Positions 63,602 to 64,000 of a stretch of 64,000 nucleotides of DNA are shown piece after piece (position 1 is the stretch's first letter; each line of letters starts with the position of its first letter). A program made the position numbers and the translations under genes. Origin of the DNA: an uncultured Paracoccaceae bacterium (lineage in GTDB: Bacteria > Pseudomonadota > Alphaproteobacteria > Rhodobacterales > Rhodobacteraceae); the NCBI GenBank assembly GCA_937895435.1, contig CALAXT010000055.1, positions 1 through 64,000 on the forward strand, given 5' to 3'. The notes beneath the pieces were generated by a model that saw nothing but the letters and a program-made list of their open reading frames with translations, was not told the DNA's origin and did no database searches.

Positions 63602-64000
63602 TCAGTGCAGTTCAAGCTGCACCGGGGCCGTTAATTCAGTCTTGGTGCGGGCATGCGCGATTTTCAACCGCAACAGCGAGGGTTTCAGCGCCCCTTTAAT
63701 CAACGCCGCGTAAACATCTAAAATGCCCGGCCGGGTGTAAGCGCCATAGTGGCAAATCAATCGGTCAGGCGGGGCCAAGTGATGCCCTAATGCGGCCAAA
63801 GCCGCGCGCGTGGGCGCGCGGTCTATTTGCAGGTTTATCCAATGCGGCAGTGCCGCGCGCAGACCGCAACGAAACAGCCCGTTCAGCCCACCACCAACCA
63901 AAATGCCCGCGCCAATATCAAACAATATATTGCCATGGCTGGTCACGTTTAAAATCTCGCACCCTTGCGCGGCAGGGCTTTGGGCGGCGCGTTCTGCCTC
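63602..64000 (-). CDS. Unidentified protein, C-terminal part (cut by window edge)
   Basis: The frame is open on the minus strand from base 64000 with no stop to 63605, so the 132 visible residues are the end of a longer protein. Features are SHGNILFDIGAGILVGGGLN, a Gly-rich segment, then IDRAPTRAALAALGHHLAPP and a basic C-terminal end. A GTG at 63946 could be a start, but the continuing frame makes this unlikely. I do not recognise the family. It abuts the oxidoreductase stop with no gap. Confidence 0.45.
   Translation of the reverse strand, partial: EAERAAQSPAAQGCEILNVTSHGNILFDIGAGILVGGGLNGLFRCGLRAALPHWINLQIDRAPTRAALAALGHHLAPPDRLICHYGAYTRPGILDVYAALIKGALKPSLLRLKIAHARTKTELTAPVQLELH

Noticed and set aside
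1-64000. Insertion sequences, prophage, CRISPR arrays, tRNA or rRNA genes
   Set aside because: No transposase or integrase frame, no regular spacer repeats, and no clover-leaf or rRNA-like segments were recognised on either strand by eye.

Overview
The window looks like chromosomal DNA of a marine Rhodobacteraceae (Roseobacter-group) alphaproteobacterium. The signs are moderately high GC, very tight gene packing with many ATGA start/stop overlaps, and clusters typical of that family: maf-aroE-coaE-dnaQ with secB, fxsA and a Tim44-like gene; rho-mnmE-mnmG-rsmG-parA-parB; hslVU; ruvCAB; aerobic cobalamin genes; and a SoeABC-like sulfite dehydrogenase. I saw no rRNA, tRNA, CRISPR array, prophage or insertion sequence. 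This is a core-genome window, not an island.

Layout. 0-5 kb: end of an MFS transporter, prmA, a small membrane protein, a DUF1127 gene, ruvCAB. 5-9 kb: cobB-cobA, a cobalamin riboswitch, a CbiM-like cobalt permease, cobF. 9-15.7 kb: a leftward run comF-grxC-nitrilase-marR, then a methyltransferase, hemH, a 60-residue secreted peptide, and two L,D-transpeptidases flanking a CAP lipoprotein. 15.7-24.2 kb: copA, a multi-pass membrane protein of unknown role, and a complete LivJ/H/M/G/F-type ABC importer. 24.2-36 kb: DUF2125, a flavoprotein, holA-lptE-leuS, hslVU, an alpha/beta-hydrolase lipoprotein, smr, a Tim44-like gene, fxsA.

36-47.4 kb is the landmark region. About 400 bp between leftward maf and rightward hemJ carries several DnaA boxes and an 82% AT tract. 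Genes diverge from it on both sides, and rho-mnmE-mnmG-rsmG-parA-parB follows. Two perfect 16-bp parS palindromes are built into the first codons of mnmG and rsmG. I read this as the chromosomal replication origin (oriC) with its segregation locus (parS/ParA/ParB).

47.4-55 kb: hemW-rdgB-rph leftward, hrcA-grpE rightward, mutS and ubiG leftward. 55-64 kb: pip; soeABC (molybdopterin catalytic subunit, Fe-S subunit, membrane anchor); and, divergent from soeA, a translationally coupled trio of class IV aminotransferase, sulfotransferase-like P-loop protein and Gfo/Idh/MocA oxidoreductase. The trio is the best candidate for an undescribed pathway here. Start codons were re-chosen where the longest reading frame ran into a neighbouring gene; functions rest on motif and family recognition by eye, without database searches.
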